Shown in pieces: positions 51,701-63,397 of a stretch of DNA of 64,000 nt. Source of the stretch: Euonymus europaeus (taxonomy: Eukaryota; Streptophyta; Magnoliopsida; Celastrales; Celastraceae); contig OY756961.1 in NCBI GenBank assembly GCA_963580455.1, forward strand, positions 12,133,001 through 12,197,000, in the 5' to 3' direction. The notes beneath the pieces are model-generated. The model did not search any database, was not told the origin of the DNA, and was given only the letters and a program-made list of their open reading frames with translations. The position numbers and the translations under genes are program-made. Numbering within the stretch: position 1 is the first letter of the stretch; every line of letters begins with the position of its first letter.

Positions 51701-54630
51701 GTCAAATTTTACGAGTATAAGCTTCAGAGATTATTTCGATGCAAAAACACCAACTTTCTATGACAAATAGACGAAACCGTTACAAGCTCCTCCATAGAGA
51801 GAGTTGAGCAACTTCGGACTATGAAAGTTGCTCGGGATGGAGTTTTTATTGTTTTTCTATGTCAAATTTTACGAGTATAAGCTTCCTACATTATTTCGAT
51901 GCCAAAACACCAACTTTCTATGACAAATGGACAAAACCGTTAAAAGCTCCTCCATAGAGGGAGTTGAGCAACTTCGGACTATCAAAGTTGCTCGGGATAG
52001 ACTTTTTATTGTTCTTCTATGTCAAATTTTACGAGTATAAGCTTTCTACATTATTTCGATGCCAAAACACCAACTTTCTATGACAAATTGACAAAACCGT
52101 TAAAAGCACCCCCATAGAGAGAGTTGAGCAACTTCGGACCATTAAAATTGCTCTATGTACACTTTTTATTGTTCTTCTATGTCAAATTTTATGAGTATAA
52201 GCTTCCTAGATTATTTCGATGCTAAAACAACAACTTTCTATGACAAATGGACAAAACCGTTAAAAGCTCCTCCATAGAGAGATTGAGCAACTTCGGACTA
52301 TCAAAGTTGCTCGGGATAGACTTTTTATTGTTCTTCTATGTCAAATTTTACGAGTATAAGCTTCCTACATTATTTCGATGCCAAAACACCAACTTTCTAT
52401 GACAAATTGACAAAACCGTTAAAAGCTCCTCCATAGAGAGAGTTGAGCAACTTCGGACCATTAAAATTGCTCTATGTACACTTTTTATTGTTCTTCTATG
52501 TCAAATTTTACGAGTATATGCTTCATCGATTATTTCGATGCGAAAACACTAACTATCTATGACAAATAGACAAAACCGTTAAAGGCTCCTCCATAGAGAG
52601 AGTTGAGCAACTTCGGACTATCAAAGTTGCTCGGGAAAGACTTTTTATTGTTTTTCTATGTCAAATTTTACAAGTATAAGCTTACTACATTATTTCGATG
52701 CCAAAACACCAACTTTCTATGACAAATGGACAAAACCGTTAAAAGCTCCTCCATAGAGAGAGTTGACCAACTTCGGACTATCAAAGTTGCTCGGGATAGA
52801 CTTTTTATTGTTCTTCTATGTTAAATTTTACGGGTATAAGCTTCCTACATTATTTCGATGCCAAAACACCAACTTTCTATGACAAATGGATGAAACCGTT
52901 AAAAGCTCCTCCATAGAGAGAGTTGAGCAACTTCGGACTATGAAAGTTGCTCGGGATAGAGTTTTTATTGTTTTTCTATGTCAAATTTTACGAGTATAAG
53001 CTTCCTACATTATTTCGATGCCAAAACACCAACTTTCTATGACAAATGGACAAAACCGTTAAAAGCTCCTCCATAGAGAGAGTTGAGCAACTTCGGATTA
53101 TCAAAGTTTCTCGGGATAGACTTTTTATTGTTCTTATATGTTAAATTTTACGAGTATAAGCTTCCTAGATTATTTCGATGCCAAAACACCAACTTTCTAT
53201 GACAACTGGACAAAACCGTTAAAAGCTCCTCCGTAGAGAGAGTTGAGCAACTTCGGACCATCAAACTTGCTCTATTTACACTTTTTATTGTTCTTCTATG
53301 TCACATTTTACCAGTATAAGCTTCCTAGATTATTTCGATGCCAAAACACCAACTTTCTTTGACAAATTGACAAAACAGTAAAAAGCTCCTCCATAGAGAG
53401 TGTTGAGCGACTTCAGACCATCAAAGTTGCTCGGTGTACAATTTTTATTGTTCGCATATGTCAAATTTTACGAGTATAAGCTTCATAGATTATTTCGATG
53501 CCAAAACACCAACTTTCTATGACAAATAGACAAAACCGTTAAGAGCTCTTCCATAGAGAGTGTTGAGCAACTTCGGACCATCAAAGTTGCTCGGTGTACA
53601 ATTTTTATTGTTCTTATATGTCAAACTTTACGAGTATTAGCTTCAGAGATTATTTCGATGCCAAAACACCAACTTTTTATGACAAATGGACGAAACCGTT
53701 AAAACCTCCTCCATAGAGAGAGTTGAGCAACTTCGGACTATGAAAGTTGCTCGGGATAGAGTTTTTATTGTTTTTCTATGTCAAATTTTACGAGTATAAC
53801 TTCCTACATTATTTCGATGCCAAAACATCAACTTTCTATGACAAATGGACAAAACCGTTAAAAGCTCCTCCATAGAGAGAGTTGAGCAACTTCGGACTAT
53901 CAAAGTTGCTAGGGATAGACTTTTATTGTTCTTCTATGTCAAATTTTACGAGTATAACTTCCTACATTATTTCGATGCCAAAACACCAACTTTCTATGAC
54001 AAATGGACAAAACCGTTAAAAGCTCCTCCATAGAGAGAGTTGAGCAACTTCGGACTATCAAAGTTGCTCGGGATAGACTTTTTATTGTTCTTCTATGTCA
54101 AATTTTACGAGTATAAGCTTCCTACATTATTCCGATGCCAAAACACCAACTTTCTATGACAAATTGACAAAACCGTTAAAAGCTCCTCCATAGAGAGAGT
54201 TGAGCAACTTCGGACCATTAAAATTGCTCTATGTACACTTTTTATTGTTCTTCTATGTCAAATTTTATGAGTATAAGCTTTCTAGATTATTTCGATGCCA
54301 AAACACCAACTTTCTATGACAAATGGGCAAAACCGTTACAAGCTCCTCCATAGAGAGTGTTGAGCGACTTCGGACCATCAAAGTTGCTCGGTGTACAATT
54401 TTTATTGTTCTTATATATAAAATTTTACGAGTATAAGCTTCATAGATTATTTCGATGCCAAAACACCAACTATCTATGACAAATAGACAAAACCGTTACA
54501 AGCTCCTCGACAGAGAGTGTTGAGCGACTTCGGACCATCAAAGTTGCTCGGTGTACAATTTTTATTGTTCTTATATGTCAAATTTTATGAGTATAAGCTT
54601 CATAGATTATTTCGATGCCAAAACACCAAC
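48760..54630 (+). repeat. 19-monomer (about 3,037-bp) duplication
   Basis: 48.76-51.60 kb matches 51.80-54.63 kb at an offset of about 3,037-3,040 bp. Shared markers are GCTTTCTACATT, AGCACCCCCATAG, GATGCTAAAACAAC, TTAAAGGCTCC, TTTTACGGGTAT, the ATTATCAAAGTTTCTCGGGATAG monomer (50,061 and 53,098), GACAACTGGAC, TTAAGAGCTCTTCC, GAGTATTAGC, GAGTATAACTTCC (HindIII site lost by a 2-bp deletion), TTGCTAGGGATAG, TTATTCCGATGCC and ATATATAAAATTTTACG. A few 1-3 bp indels separate the copies. The 200 bp between them matches 48.4 kb instead. Confidence 0.8.
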
Positions 54631-54659
54631 TTTCTATGACAAATGGACGAAACCGTTAA

Positions 54660-56260
54660 AAGCTCCTCCATAGAGAGAGTTGAGCAACATCGGACTATGA
54701 AAGTTGCTCGGGATAGAGTTTTTATTGTTTTTCTATGTCAAATTTTACGAGTATAAGCTTCCTACATTATTTCGATGCCAAAACACCAATTTTCTATGAC
54801 AAATGGACAAAACCGTTAAAAGCTCCTCCATAGAGAGAGTTGAGCAACTTCGGATTATCAAAGTTGCTCGGGATAGACTTTTTATTGTTCTTATATGTCA
54901 AATTTTACGAGTATAAGCTTCCTAGATTATTTCGATGCCAAAACACCAACTTTCTATGACAACTGGACAAAACCGTTAAAAGCTCCTCCATAGAGAGAGT
55001 TGAGCAACTTCGGACCATCAAACTTGCTCTATGTACACTTTTTATTGTTCTTCTATGTCACATTTTACCAGTATAAGCTTCCTAGATTATTTCGATGCCA
55101 AAACACCAACTTTTTTTGACAAATTGACAAAACAGTAAAAAGCTCCTCCATAGAGAGTGTTGAGCGACTTCAGACCATCAAAGTTGCTCGGTGTACAATT
55201 TTTATTGTTCTCATATGTCAAATTTTATGAGTATAAGCTTCATAGATTATTTCGATGCCAAAACACCAACTTTCTATGACAAATAGACAAAACCGTTAAG
55301 AGCTCTTCCATAGAGAGTGTTGAGCAACTTCGGACCATCAAAGTTGCTCGGTGTACAATTTTTATTGTTCTTATATGTCAAACTTTACGAGTATAAGCTT
55401 CAGAGATTATTTCGATGCCAAAACACCAACTTTCTATGACAAATGGACGAAACCGTTAAAAGCGCCTCCATAGAGAGAGTTGAGCAACATCGGACTATGA
55501 AAGTTGCTCGGGATAGAGTTTTTATTGTTTTTCTATGTCAAATTTTACGAGTATAAGCTTCCTATATTATTTCGATGCCAAAACACCAATTTTCTATGAC
55601 AAATGGACAAAACCGTTAAAAGCTCCTCCATAGAGAGAGTTGAGCAACTTCGGATTATCAAAGTTGCTCGGGATAGACTTTTTATTGTTCTTATATGTCA
55701 AATTTTACGAGTATAAGCTTCCTAGATTATTTCGATGCCAAAACACCAACTTTCTATGACAACTGGACAAAACCGTTAAAAGCTCCTCCATAGAGAGAGT
55801 TGAGCAACTTCGGACCATCAAACTTGCTCTATGTACACTTTTTATTGTTCTTCTATGTCACATTTTACCAGTATAAGCTTCCTAGATTATTTCGATGCCA
55901 AAACACCAACTTTTTTTGACAAATTGACAAAACAGTAAAAAGCTCCTCCATAGAGAGTGTTGAGCGACTTCAGACCATCAAAGTTGCTCGGTGTACAATT
56001 TTTATTGTTCTCATATGTCAAATTTTATGAGTATAAGCTTCATAGATTATTTCGATGCCAAAACACCAACTTTCTATGACAAATAGACAAAACCGTTAAG
56101 AGCTCTTCCATAGAGAGTGTTGAGCAACTTCGGACCATCAAAGTTGCTCGGTGTACAATTTTTATTGTTCTTATATGTCAAACTTTACGAGTATAAGCTT
56201 CAGAGATTATTTCGATGCCAAAACACCAACTTTCTATGACAAATGGACGAAACCGTTAAA
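54660..56260 (+). repeat. 5-monomer (800-bp) tandem duplication
   Basis: Copies at about 54,660-55,460 and 55,460-56,260 match almost base for base at an 800-bp offset. Markers are GAGCAACATCGGACTATG, ACACCAATTTTC, GACAACTGGAC, TTTTTTTGACAAATTGAC, ACAGTAAAAAGC and TTAAGAGCTCTTCC. Most of the unit also resembles 53.08-53.71 kb, about 1,760 bp (11 monomers) upstream. Confidence 0.85.
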
Positions 56261-59200
56261 AGCGCCTCCATAGAGAGAGTTGAGCAACTTCGGACCATCA
56301 AAGTTGCTCGGTGTACACTTTTTATTGTTCTTATATGTCAAATTTTAAGAGTCTAAACTTCATAGATTATTTCGATGCCAAAACACCAACTTTCTATGAC
56401 AAATGGATGAAACCGTTAAAAGCACCTCCATAGAGAGTGTTGAACGACTTCGGACCATCAAAGTTTCTCGGTGTACACTTTTTATTGTTCTTATATGTCA
56501 AATGTTACGAGTATAAGCTTCCTAGATTATTTCGATGCCAAAACACCATCTTTCTTTGACAAATGGACAAAACCGTTAAAAGCTCCTCCATAGAGAGAGT
56601 TGAGCAACTTCGGACTATGAAAGTTGCTCGGGATAGACCTTTTGTTGTTCTTCTATGTGAAATTTTACGAGTATAAGCTTCCTAGATTATTTCGATGCCA
56701 AAACACCAACTTTCTATGACAAATGGACAAAACCGTTAAAAGCTCCTCCATAGAGAGTGTTGGGTTACTTCGGACCATCAAAGTTGCTCGGTGTACATTT
56801 TTTATTGTTCTTATATGTCAAATTTTACGAGTATAAGCTTCATAGATTATTTCGATGCCAAAACACCAACTATCTATGACAAATAGACAAAATCGTTAAA
56901 AGCTCCTCCATAGAGAGAGTTGAGCAACTTCGGACCATCATAGTTGCTCGGTGTACACTTTTTATTATTCTTATATGTCAAATTTTAAGAGTATAAGCTT
57001 CATAGATTATTTCGATGCCAAAACACAAACTTTCTATGACAAAGGGACGAAACCATTAAAAGCTCATCCATAGAGAGTGTTGAGCGACTTCGGACCATCA
57101 AAGTTTCTCGGTGTACACTTTTTATTGTTCTTATATGTAAAATTTTACGAGTATAAGCTTCCTAGATTATTTCGATGCCAAAACACCATCTTTCTTTGAC
57201 AAAAGGACAAAACCGTTAAAAGCTCCTCCATAGAGAGAGGTGAGTAACTTCGGACTATCAAAGTTGCCCGGGATAGACTTTTTATTGTTCTTCTATGTGA
57301 AATTTTACGAGTATAAGCTTCCTAGATTATTTCGATCCCAAAACACCAACTTTCTATGACAATTGGACAAAATCGTTAAAAGCACCTCCATAGAGAGAGT
57401 TGAGCGACTTCAAACCATCAAAGTTGCTCGGTGTACAATTTTTATTGTTCTTATATGTCAAATTTTACGAGTATAAGCTTCCTAGATTATTTCGATGCCA
57501 AAACACCATCGTTCTTTGACAAATGGAGAAAACCGTTAAAAGCTCCTCCATAGAGAGAGTTGAGCAACTTCAAACTATCAAAGTTGCTCGGTGTACAATT
57601 TTTGTTGTTCTTATATGTCGATTTTTATGAGTATAAGCTTCCTAGTTTATTTCGATGCCAAAACACCAACTTACTATGACAAATGGACAAAACCGTTAAA
57701 AGCGCCTCCATAGAGAGAGTTGAGCAACTTCGGACCATCATAGTTGCTCGGTGTACACTTTTTATTGTTCTTATATGTCAAATTTTAAGAGTATAAGCTT
57801 CATAGATTATTGCGATGCCAAAACACCAACTTTCTATGACAAATGGACGAAACCGTTAAAAGCTCCTCCATAGAGAGTGTAGAGCGACTTGGGACCATCA
57901 AAGTTTCTCGGTGTACACTTTTTATTGTTCTTATATGTCAAATTTTACGAGTATAAGCTTCCTAGATTATTTCGATGCTAAAACACCATCTTTCTTTGAC
58001 AAATGGACAAAACCGTTAAAAGCTCCTCCGTAGAGAGAGTTGAGCAACTTCGGACTATCAAAGTTGCTCGGGATAGACTTTTTATTGTTCTTCTATTTGA
58101 AATTTTACGAGTACAAGCTTCCTAGATTATTTCGATGCCAAAACACCAACTTTCTATGACAAATGGACAAAACCGTTAAAAGCTCCTCCATAGAGGGTGT
58201 TGAGCGACATCGGACCATCAAAGTTGCTCGGTGTACAATTTTTATTGTTCTTATATGTCAAATTTTACGAGTATAAGCTTCATAGATTATTTCGATGCCA
58301 AAACACCAACTATCTATGACAAATAGACATAACCGTTAAAAGCTCCTCCATAGAGAGAGTTAAGCAACTTCGGACTATCAAAGTTGCTCGGGAAAGACTT
58401 TTTATTGTTTTTCTATGTGAAATTTTACGAGTATAAGCTTCCTACATTATTTCGATGCGAAAACACCAACTTTCTATGACAAATGGACAAAACCGTTAAA
58501 AGCTCCTCCATAGAGAGAGTTGAGCAACTTCGGACTATCAAAGTTGCTCGGGATAGACTTTTTATTGTTCTTCTATGTCAAATTTTACGAGTATAAGCTT
58601 CCTACATTATTTCGATGCCAAAACACCGACTTTCTATGACAAATTGACAAAACCGTTAAAAGCTCCTCCATAGAGAGAGTTGAGCAACTTCGAACCATTA
58701 AAATTGCTTATGTACACTTTTTATTGTTCTTCTATGTCAAATTTTATGAGTATAAGCTTTCTAGATTATTTCGATGCCAAAACACCAACTTTCTATGACA
58801 AATGGACAAAACCGTTAAAAGTTCCTCCATAGAGAGTTTTAAGCGACTTCGGACCATCAAAGTAACTCGGTGTACAATCTTTATTGTTCTTATATGTCAA
58901 ATTTTACGAGTATAAGCTTCAGAGATTATTTCGATGCCAAAACACCAAATTTCTATGACAAATAGACAAAACCGTTACAAGCTCCTCCATAGAGAGAGTT
59001 GAGCAACTTCGGACCATCAAAGTTGCTCGGTGTACAATTTTTATTGTTCTTATATGTCAAATTTTATGTGTATAAGCTTCCTAGATTATTTCGATGACAA
59101 AACACCAACTTTCTATGACAAATGGACAAAACCGTTAAAATCGCCTCCATAGAGAGAGTTGAGCAACTTCGGACCATCATAGTTGCTCGGTGTACACTTT

Positions 59201-60019
59201 TTATTGTTCATATATGTCAAATTTTAAGAGTATAAGCTTCATAGATTATTTCGATGCCAAAACACCAACTTTCTATGAAAAATTGACGAAACCGTTAAAG
59301 GCTCCTCTATAGAGAGTGTTGAGCGACTTCGGACCATCAAAGTTTCTCGGTGTACACTTTTCTTGTTCTTATATGTCAAATTTTACGAGTATAAGCTTCA
59401 TAGATTATTTCGATGCCAAAACACCAACTATCTATGACAAATAGAATAAACCGTTAAAAGCTCTTCCATAGAGAGAGTTGAGCGACTTCGGACTATCAAA
59501 GTTGCTCGGGAAAGACTTTTTATTGTTCTTCTATGTCAAATTTTACGAGTATAAGCTTCCTACATTATTTCGATGCCAAAACACCGACTTTGTACGACAA
59601 ATTGACAAAACCGTTAAAAGCTCCTCCATAGAGAGAGTTGAGCAACTTCGGACCATTAAAATTGCTTATGTACACTTTTTATTGTTCTTCTATGTCAAAT
59701 TTTATGAGTATAAGCTTCCTAGATTATTTCGATGCCAAAACAGCAACTTTCTATGACAAATGGACGAAACTGTTAAAAGCTACTCCATAGAGAGTGTTGA
59801 GCGACTTCATACCATCAAAGTTTCTCGGTGTACACTTTTTATTGTTCTTATATGTCAAATTTTATGAGTATAAGCTTCCTAGATTATTTCGATGCCAAAA
59901 CACCATCTTTCTTTGACAAATGGACAAAACCGTTAAAAGCTCTTCCATAGAGAGAGTTGAGCAACTTCGGACTATTAAAGTTGCTCGGGATAGACTTTTT
60001 ATTGTTCTTCTATGTCAAA

Positions 60020-62425
60020 TTTTACGAGTATAAGCTTCCTACATTATTTCCATTCCAAAACACCAACTTTCTATGACAAATGGACAAAACCGTTAAAAGC
60101 TCTTCCATAGAGAGAGTTGAGCAACTTCGGACTATTAAAGTTGCTCGGGATAGACTTTTTATTGTTCTTCTATGTCAAATTTTACGAGTATAAGCTTCCT
60201 ACATTATTTCGATGCCAAAACACCGACTTTGTATGACAAATTGACAAAACCGTTAAAAGCTCCTCCATAGAGAGAGTTGAGCAACTTCGGACCATTAAAA
60301 TTGCTTATGTACACTTTTTATTGTTCTTCTATGTCAAATTTTATGAGTATAAGCTTCCTAGATTATTTCGATGCCAAAACAGCAACTTTCTATGACAAAT
60401 GGACGAAACTGTTAAAAGCTACTCCATAGAGAGTGTTGAGCGACTTCATACCATCAAAGTTTCTCGGTGTACACTTTTTATTGTTCTTATATGTCAAATT
60501 TTATGAGTATAAGCTTCCTAGATTATTTCGATGCCAAAACACCATCTTTCTTTGACAAATGGACAAAACCGTTAAAAGCTCCTCCATAGAGAGAGTTGAG
60601 CAACTTCGGACCATTAAAATTGCTCTATGTACACCTTTTATTGTTCTTCTATGTCAAATTTTATGAGTATAAGCTTCCTAGATTATTTCGATGCCAAAAC
60701 ACCAACTTTCTATGACAAATGGGCAAAACCGTTACAAGCTTCTCCATAGAGAGTGTTGAGCGACTTCGGACCATCAAAGTTGCTCGGTGTACAATTTTTA
60801 TTGTTCTTATATGTCAAATTTTATGTGTATAAGCTTCCTAGATTATTTCGATGACAAAACACCAACTTTCTATGACAAATGGACAAAACCGTTAAAAGCG
60901 CCTCCATAGAGAGAGTTGAGCAACTTCGGACCATAATAGTTGCTCCGTGTACACTTTTTATTGTTCATATATGTCAAATTTTAAGAGTATAAGCTTCATA
61001 TATTATTTCGATGCCAAAACACCAACTTTCTATGACAAATGGACGAAACCGTTAAAAACTCCTTGATAGAGGGTGTTGAGCGACTTCGGACCATCAAAGT
61101 TTCTCGGTGTACACTTTTTATTGTTCTTATATGTCAAATTTTACGAGTATAAGCTTCCTACATTATTTCCATTCCAAAACACCAACTTTCTATGACAAAT
61201 GGACAAAACCGTTAAAAGCTCTTCCATAGAGAGAGTTGAGCAACTTCGGACTATTAAAGTTGCTCGGGATAGACTTTTTATTGTTCTTCTATGTCAAATT
61301 TTACGAGTATAAGCTTCCTACATTATTTCCATTCCAAAACACCAACTTTCTATGACAAATGGACAAAACCGTTAAAAGCTCTTCCATAGAGAGAGTTGAG
61401 CAACTTCGGACTATTAAAGTTGCTCGGGATAGACTTTTTATTGTTCTTCTATGTCAAATTTTACGAGTATAAGCTTCCTACATTATTTCGATGCCAAAAC
61501 ACCGACTTTGTATGACAAATTGACAAAACCGTTAAAAGCTCCTCCATAGAGAGAGTTGAGCAACTTCGGACCATTAAAATTGCTTATGTACACTTTTTAT
61601 TGTTCTTCTATGTCAAATTTTATGAGTATAAGCTTCCTAGATTATTTCGATGCCAAAACAGCAACTTTCTATGACAAATGGACGAAACTGTTAAAAGCTA
61701 CTCCATAGAGAGTGTTGAGCGACTTCATACCATCAAAGTTTCTCGGTGTACACTTTTTATTGTTCTTATATGTCAAATTTTATGAGTATAAGCTTCCTAG
61801 ATTATTTCGATGCCAAAACACCATCTTTCTTTGACAAATGGACAAAACCGTTAAAAGCTCCTCCATAGAGAGAGTTGAGCAACTTCGGACCATTAAAATT
61901 GCTCTATGTACACCTTTTATTGTTCTTCTATGTCAAATTTTATGAGTATAAGCTTCCTAGATTATTTCGATGCCAAAACACCAACTTTCTATGACAAATG
62001 GGCAAAACCGTTACAAGCTTCTCCATAGAGAGTGTTGAGCGACTTCGGACCATCAAAGTTGCTCGGTGTACAATTTTTATTGTTCTTATATGTCAAATTT
62101 TATGTGTATAAGCTTCCTAGATTATTTCGATGACAAAACACCAACTTTCTATGACAAATGGACAAAACCGTTAAAAGCGCCTCCATAGAGAGAGTTGAGC
62201 AACTTCGGACCATAATAGTTGCTCCGTGTACACTTTTTATTGTTCATATATGTCAAATTTTAAGAGTATAAGCTTCATAGATTATTTCGATGCCAAAACA
62301 CCAACTTTCTATGACAAATGGACGAAACCGTTAACAACTCCTTGATAGAGGGTGTTGAGCGACTTCGGACCATCAAAGTTTCTCGGTGTACACTTTTTAT
62401 TGTTCTTATATGTCAAATTTTACGA
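60020..62425 (+). repeat. 7-monomer block duplicated at 1,279 bp with an extra monomer between
   Basis: 60.02-61.14 kb matches 61.30-62.42 kb. Shared markers are TTTCCATTCCAAAAC, CGACTTTGTATGAC, a one-base-short ATTGCTTATGTAC monomer, ACTTCATACCATC, GTACACCTTTTATTG, TTATGTGTATAAGC, CCATAATAGTTGCTCCGTG and CTCCTTGATAGAGGGTG. Between the blocks one CATTATTTCCATTCC monomer is doubled (about 61,141-61,460, offset exactly 160 bp). A 640-bp (4-monomer) relation also links 59.64-60.04 to 60.28-60.68 kb. Confidence 0.8.
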
Positions 62426-62987
62426 GTATAAGCTTCCTAGATTATTTCGATGCCAAAACACCATCTTTCTTTGACAAATGGACAAAACCGTTAAAAGCTC
62501 CTCCATAAAGAGAGTTGAGCAACTTCGGACTGTCAAAGTTGCTCGGGAAAGACTTTTTATTGTTCTTCTATGTGAAATTTTACGAGTATAAGCTTCCTAG
62601 ATTATTTCGATGCCAAAACACCAACTTTCTATGACAAATGGACAAAACCGTTAAAAGTTCCTCCCTAGAGAGTGTTAAGCGACTTCGGACCATCAAAGTT
62701 ACTCGGTGTACAATTTTTATTGTTCTTATATGTCAAATTTTACGAGTATAAGCTTCAGAGATTATTTCGATGCCAAAACACCAACTTTCTATGACAAATA
62801 GACAAAACCGTTAAAAGCTCCTCCATAGAGAGAGTTGAGCAACTTCGGACCATCAAAGTTGCTCGGTGTACAATTTTTATTGTTCTTATATGTCAAATTT
62901 TATGAGTATAATTTTCCTAGATTATTTCGATGCCAAAACACCAACTTTCTATGACAAATGGACAAAACCGTTAAAAGCGCCTCCATA

Positions 62988-63007
62988 GAGAGAGTTGAGC
63001 AACTTCG
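62988..63007 (+). repeat. truncated last monomer at the array edge
   Basis: Only the first 20 bases of a monomer remain. The break follows the left dyad arm (62,997-63,005) plus two bases of the spacer (CG). No satellite similarity of any length follows to 64,000, so the edge is abrupt. Confidence 0.9.
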
Positions 63008-63258
63008 TGTTCATTGACACCAATTATCCGTTTCAAGAGATCAATGCAAGTTCATAAGTTGTTTACTCATTTCTCTCCACTCATTTGTGCTTTAACCAGA
63101 AAATATTCTCAGTCATATGCATCATCATCCATCTTACCACAAGGCTTAGTATTTGTGGACAAAAGTGTGTTAAAAGTTGCTTTCTAATAATCCAGATAAA
63201 AAAAATGACTCAAACTAATTGTACCAGTACCAAAACATCAAAGTGCATGAATATGCCA
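63008..63258 (-). mobile_element. possible 3' LTR (or 3' non-coding end) of an LTR retrotransposon
   Basis: On the minus strand this 251-bp stretch begins TGGCATATTC directly after a G-rich tract and ends ...CAATGAACA exactly at the satellite boundary, giving the TG...CA ends expected of an LTR. It has no open frame of note and no clear TATA box; it includes a T-run (TCATTTTTTTTATCTGG) near 63,195-63,211. LTRs of Athila-like plant elements are usually longer than this, so it may instead be part of a 3' untranslated region or a truncated LTR. A second LTR would settle this and must lie outside the window. What I see: the terminal dinucleotides and position. What I infer: the LTR identity. Confidence 0.4.
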
Positions 63259-63272
63259 CCCCCAACCTAAAC
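63257..63272 (-). other. polypurine-tract-like motif
   Basis: On the minus strand the sequence reads GGACAATG (63,277-63,284), TTTGG, then TTTAGGTTGGGGGTGG. This resembles the conserved 'GAGGACAATG ... TTTAAGTTTGGGGGTG' stretch that follows the last coding region in many plant Ty3/gypsy elements of the Athila/Tat group, where the G-rich tract can prime plus-strand DNA synthesis. The assignment rests on recalled family features, not on an alignment. Here the CATTGAGGACAATG form reads CATTGCGGACAATG. Confidence 0.55.
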
Positions 63273-63397
63273 CAAACATTGTCCGCAATGTGAAAAATGA
63301 AGAAGTATGGAAAAGCAATGCAATGCAAAGAAACAGAGGATAGAACAATACAACCTGAGGTGGAAGATGCTCGGACAATGGTGGAAGGAGAAGATGG
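63273..63397 (-). mobile_element. retroelement 3' internal non-coding spacer
   Basis: About 125 bp between the stop codon of the env-like/ORF-1-like frame and the polypurine tract. On the minus strand it is pyrimidine-rich (for example TTCTCCTTCCACC next to the stop) and ends with the CATTGCGGACAATG motif. No open frame of interest. Confidence 0.5.

Larger units (their letters stand above)
1..63007 (+). repeat. 160-bp satellite tandem array (about 394 monomers)
   Basis: A continuous head-to-tail array of a 160-bp monomer fills this interval, all copies in the same orientation. Each monomer starts around a GAGAG(A/T)GTTGAGC motif, then carries a CTTCGGAC(T/C)ATCAAAGTTGCTCGG core, a T-rich stretch (TTTTTATTGTTCTT), a GAGTATAAGCTTC segment holding a HindIII site in most copies, TTATTTCGATGCCAAAACACC, and an end near CGTTAAAAGCTCCTCCATA. 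Monomers differ mainly by single-base changes and rare 1-2 bp indels. No unrelated insertion, promoter or credible gene is seen anywhere in it. Because 160 is not a multiple of three, reading frame rotates between copies, which explains the many short open frames. Centromeric or pericentromeric location is an inference from copy number, length, AT-richness and the dyad core. I do not recognise the family by name. Confidence 0.97.
46901..63007 (+). repeat. right satellite domain, up to the retroelement junction
   Basis: All satellite. It mixes middle-domain variants (ATTAAAATTGC, AATTGACAAAACC, CTACATTATTTCG) with type C-like monomers containing CACATTTTACCAG (50.27, 53.30, 55.06 and 55.86 kb). 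The latter have AAACTTGCTCTATG and ACAGTAAAAAGC instead of the left-domain forms. A lone AATAGAATAAACC monomer lies near 59.44 kb. Stretches not listed separately (46.9-48.7, 56.3-60.0 and 62.4-63.0 kb) are monomers in mixed order, with more singletons such as TGGGTTACTTCGG near 56,760 and GCCCGGGATAG near 57,265. Confidence 0.65.

Noticed and set aside
197..62000. Dozens of similar open frames of 60-135 codons (for example 4,016-4,423 and 10,255-10,662) looking like a protein family
   Set aside because: They are the satellite read in a chance open frame. The longer ones exist only where a 159-bp monomer shifts the frame; stops, ends and frames follow monomer phase, there is no start context or conserved coding pattern, and the same sequence is non-coding in neighbouring copies.
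1..63007. CRISPR-like array
   Set aside because: Repeats are contiguous 160-bp monomers without unique spacers, and no cas genes are present.
63085..63270. Plus-strand 61-codon open frame
   Set aside because: It lies in the retroelement 3' non-coding end on the opposite strand, with low-complexity composition and no recognisable motif.
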